53,343 nt of DNA from an uncultured Fusobacteriaceae bacterium (GTDB taxonomy: Bacteria > Fusobacteriota > Fusobacteriia > Fusobacteriales > Fusobacteriaceae). Shown in pieces: positions 51,674 through 53,343 of the stretch (its first letter is position 1; each line of letters starts with the position of its first letter). Under the pieces are notes generated by a model. The model did no database searches, was not told the origin of the DNA, and saw only the letters and a program-made list of their open reading frames with translations. The DNA is taken from positions 1 to 53,343 of the forward strand of contig CAMTIW010000002.1 in assembly GCA_947072665.1 (NCBI GenBank), written 5' to 3'. The translations under genes and the position numbers were made by a program.

Positions 51674-51973
51674 ATGAGAGTGGACAAGTTTTTAAAAGTG
51701 AGTAGAATTATAAAAAGAAGACCTATTGCAAAAATGGTTGTAGACGGTGGAAAAGCAAAAATTAATGGAAAAGTTGTTAAAGCTGGAACTGAAATTAAAA
51801 TAGGAAATATTTTAGAATTAGAATATTATGATAAATATTTTAAAGTAGAAATTTTAGAAGTACCTGTTGGAAATGTTCCAAAGGGAAAAACGGCTGACTT
51901 AATTAAAGTTTTAGAAGTGAAGGGAATAGAAAAAGAGATAGAGTTAGAAAGTGAAGAGGAACTTTTTTTATGA
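51674..51973 (+). CDS. rqcP: S4-domain RNA-binding protein RqcP (YabO-like)
   Basis: A 99-aa protein that is mainly an S4 domain: MRVDKFLKVSRIIKRRPIAK, then VDGGKAKINGKVVKAGTEIK and IGNILELEY. It matches the small Bacillus protein RqcP/YabO, which works with RqcH in ribosome quality control by helping add Ala tails to stalled nascent chains; Hsp15/HslR is the more distant relative. ATG 51674 has an AGGAGG ribosome site. It lies 15 bp after mazG and overlaps ispE by four bases (ATGA). RqcH is not in this window. Confidence 0.88.
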   Translation: MRVDKFLKVSRIIKRRPIAKMVVDGGKAKINGKVVKAGTEIKIGNILELEYYDKYFKVEILEVPVGNVPKGKTADLIKVLEVKGIEKEIELESEEELFL

Positions 51974-52839
51974 AAGTTTGTGTGAGAAGTAATAGTAAAA
52001 TAAACGTAGGATTGAATATAGAAGGGGTTTTGAAAAATGGTTATCATTCTTTAGATATGGTAATGTTACCTATAAGTTTATCTGATTATCTATATATTGA
52101 TTTTAAGGAAAAAAAAGGAGATTTGAAAATTTTAACAAATAATCCTCTAGTTCCAGTAGGGGAAAAAAATATTTTAAGTAAAATATATAAATTATTCTAT
52201 GAAATTACAAAATATGAAAAAGAAGATATAGAAGTTTATTTAGAAAAAAAAATACCATCTCAAGCAGGTTTGGGTGGTGGAAGTTCCAATGGAGCATTCT
52301 TCTTAAAGGAATTAAATAAATTTCATGGAAATATATTATCAGAAAAACAAATGATAGAGCTATCTAAAGGAATAGGTGCGGATATACCATTTTTTATTAT
52401 AAATAAACCATGTAGAGCTCGAGGTATTGGAGATAAAATAGATATTTTTAAAAATAATTTAAAAGTTAAAGTGATAATAATAAAACCTAGATTTGGAATT
52501 TCTACACCTATCGCTTTTAGAAATTTCGACTCACTGGAAAATAAAAATTATTTAAAAAAAGCTAAGATAGAAAAAATAATTAAAGGAATTTCTAATAATA
52601 GTTTGTATAACATAATATCTACTATAGAAAATCAATTGGAAGAAAGTCTCATAATAACAGAGAAAAGTATTGTTAAATTTAGAAAGAGATTAAATATATT
52701 TTTAGAATTAAAATTTTTTATGTCTGGAAGTGGAAGTGCCTACTATTGTTTTGTAGAAGAGGGAGAAAGTGAAAAGAGACTAGTTCAATTAAAAAAATGT
52801 TTTCAAGATTGTAAGGTATATCTTTGTGAATTTTTATAG
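51970..52839 (+). CDS. ispE: 4-diphosphocytidyl-2-C-methyl-D-erythritol kinase
   Basis: A GHMP-family kinase of 289 aa in the MEP isoprenoid pathway. RSNSKINVGLNIEGVLKNGY is the N-terminal signature with the conserved K and N. The ATP motif IPSQAGLGGGSSNGAFFL lies at residues 96-113, and GADIPFFI gives the catalytic Asp. The C-terminal MSGSGSAYYCFVEE supplies the third GHMP motif. It overlaps rqcP by four bases, so translation is coupled, and ends 33 bp before spoVG. Its presence shows that the organism makes isoprenoids by the MEP route. Confidence 0.94.
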   Translation: MKVCVRSNSKINVGLNIEGVLKNGYHSLDMVMLPISLSDYLYIDFKEKKGDLKILTNNPLVPVGEKNILSKIYKLFYEITKYEKEDIEVYLEKKIPSQAGLGGGSSNGAFFLKELNKFHGNILSEKQMIELSKGIGADIPFFIINKPCRARGIGDKIDIFKNNLKVKVIIIKPRFGISTPIAFRNFDSLENKNYLKKAKIEKIIKGISNNSLYNIISTIENQLEESLIITEKSIVKFRKRLNIFLELKFFMSGSGSAYYCFVEEGESEKRLVQLKKCFQDCKVYLCEFL

Positions 52840-52872
52840 CAAAAATAATTACATGGGGAAGGTGTATTAATA

Positions 52873-53187
52873 ATGAAAATTACGGACATTAGAGTAAGAG
52901 TTATAAAATCTTCTGAAAAAGAATTTGAGACTGAATTAAAATTAAAAGCTTATGCTGATATTACTTTTGAAGAAAGCTTTGTAGTTCATGGATTGAAGAT
53001 AATTGATGGACAAAAAGGTATGTTTGTGGCTATGCCTTCAAGAAAAATGCCCAATGGGGAGTTTAAAGATGTAGCACACCCAATTAAGTTAGAATTAAGA
53101 GGAGAAATAACAAGAACTGTAATTGAAAAATATTATGAAATTCAAGATGTAAAAGAAATTAAAAAAGAAGAATATATAACAGAATAA
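52873..53187 (+). CDS. spoVG: SpoVG family regulator
   Basis: A 104-aa SpoVG protein. MKITDIRVRVIKSSEKEFET, then VVHGLKIIDGQKGMFVAMPS, RKMPNGEFKDVAHPI and a helical C-terminus make up the conserved 85-residue core. SpoVG proteins bind DNA or RNA and act as global regulators in non-sporulating bacteria as well as in Bacillus septation. No sporulation gene accompanies it here. ATG 52873 has a GGGGAAGG ribosome site. It follows ispE by 33 bp and ends in a strong terminator, so it may share the mfd-mazG-rqcP-ispE transcript. Confidence 0.95.
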   Translation: MKITDIRVRVIKSSEKEFETELKLKAYADITFEESFVVHGLKIIDGQKGMFVAMPSRKMPNGEFKDVAHPIKLELRGEITRTVIEKYYEIQDVKEIKKEEYITE

Positions 53188-53219
53188 AATAATCCCACCT
53201 AAATAGGTGGGATTATTTT
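53186..53219 (+). terminator. terminator after spoVG
   Basis: A perfect 15-bp stem (AAAATAATCCCACCT with AGGTGGGATTATTTT) with a four-base loop, beginning inside the spoVG stop codon. Confidence 0.92.
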
Positions 53220-53249
53220 ATAAAATTTTTATAATATTAAGAAAAAAAA

Positions 53250-53278
53250 TTGACATAATATCATTAATATGGTATTAT
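53250..53278 (+). promoter_or_regulatory. tRNA-Gln promoter
   Basis: TTGACA (53250-53255), a 17-base spacer and TATTAT (53273-53278). The start would be about five bases before the tRNA. Confidence 0.82.
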
Positions 53279-53289
53279 ATTTGAGTTGT

Positions 53290-53343
53290 TGGGCTGTCGC
53301 CAAGCGGTAAGGCATCAGACTTTGACTCTGACATGCGTTGGTT
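53290..53343 (+). tRNA. tRNA-Gln (anticodon TTG), cut by the window end
   Basis: Begins with TGGGCTGTCGCCAAGCGGTA (acceptor 5' strand and D-arm), followed by an anticodon arm with loop CTTTGAC, giving anticodon TTG for CAA/CAG. GCGTTGGTT is the start of the T-arm. The remaining 20 or so bases lie beyond the window. The pattern matches bacterial tRNA-Gln closely. Confidence 0.92.

Noticed and set aside
1-53343. CRISPR arrays, insertion sequences, prophage or integrase genes
   Set aside because: No direct repeat arrays, transposase or integrase motifs, or terminal inverted repeats around genes were seen on either strand.

Overview
This window comes from a very AT-rich (roughly 30% GC by eye), gene-dense bacterial chromosome. 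Fusobacteriota is the best guess; the genus cannot be fixed from the sequence. The reasons are A/T-dominated codon use with AGA for Arg and strong AGGAGG-type ribosome sites, Firmicutes-like housekeeping genes (spoVG, rqcP, mazG), and a diderm style of export: the ribose- and glycerol-3-phosphate-type binding proteins have plain cleavable signal peptides rather than lipoboxes, as expected for periplasmic proteins. The metabolic genes (sodium-dependent oxaloacetate decarboxylase, citrate lyase, GltS, peptide and sugar uptake) suit an anaerobic fermenter of amino acids, organic acids and sugars. All genes look intact. I see no IS element, prophage, CRISPR array or plasmid function, and no gene-free stretch longer than 300 bases.

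Layout. 1-5.1 kb (+): alanine racemase, a DigH/GHL10-type wall glycosidase, a TauE/SafE permease and a MATE exporter. 5.2-8.2 kb (-): ugpA-ugpE-ugpB without its ATPase. 8.3-13.8 kb (-): oppBCDF-oppA. 14.0-18.8 kb (-): an operon of a possible 23-codon ORF, a TVP38/TMEM64 membrane protein, a two-CCG-motif Fe-S protein and a SWIM/SNF2 helicase. 19.0-24.6 kb (+): rbsR-K-D-A-C-B behind a promoter with a LacI-type operator. 24.9-34.4 kb (+): aminotransferase and GntR regulator, then a large operon for a split Na+-pumping oxaloacetate decarboxylase, citrate lyase (citDEF) and a CitS-type transporter. 34.6-40.6 kb (+): a NagE-like PTS permease, GltS, and a glycerate kinase / GntP permease / GntR module. 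40.7-43.6 kb (-): gntR-kduI-kduD-cutC. 43.8-47.6 kb: two 5'-nucleotidase-family proteins in convergent orientation and an FMN-binding-domain protein. 47.7-53.3 kb (+): mfd, mazG, rqcP, ispE, spoVG and the start of tRNA-Gln.

How the parts work together. The largest module imports citrate with Na+, splits it to acetate and oxaloacetate, and decarboxylates oxaloacetate while exporting Na+; the upstream aminotransferase could add oxaloacetate from aspartate. Three FadR-type GntR genes each lie beside a catabolic operon whose promoter carries a palindrome of the expected type (GTATACaGTATAC, TTGTCTGACAA, ATTGTATACAAT), so three local substrate-sensing switches can be read from sequence. Citrate lyase maturation genes (citC, citX, citG), the UgpC-type ATPase and the PTS EIIA domain are absent here and must come from elsewhere if these systems work.

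I found no clear-cut novel defence or mobile system. The least explained items are the TVP38/CCG/SNF2 operon with its leader ORF, and a possible short RNA gene upstream of mfd.
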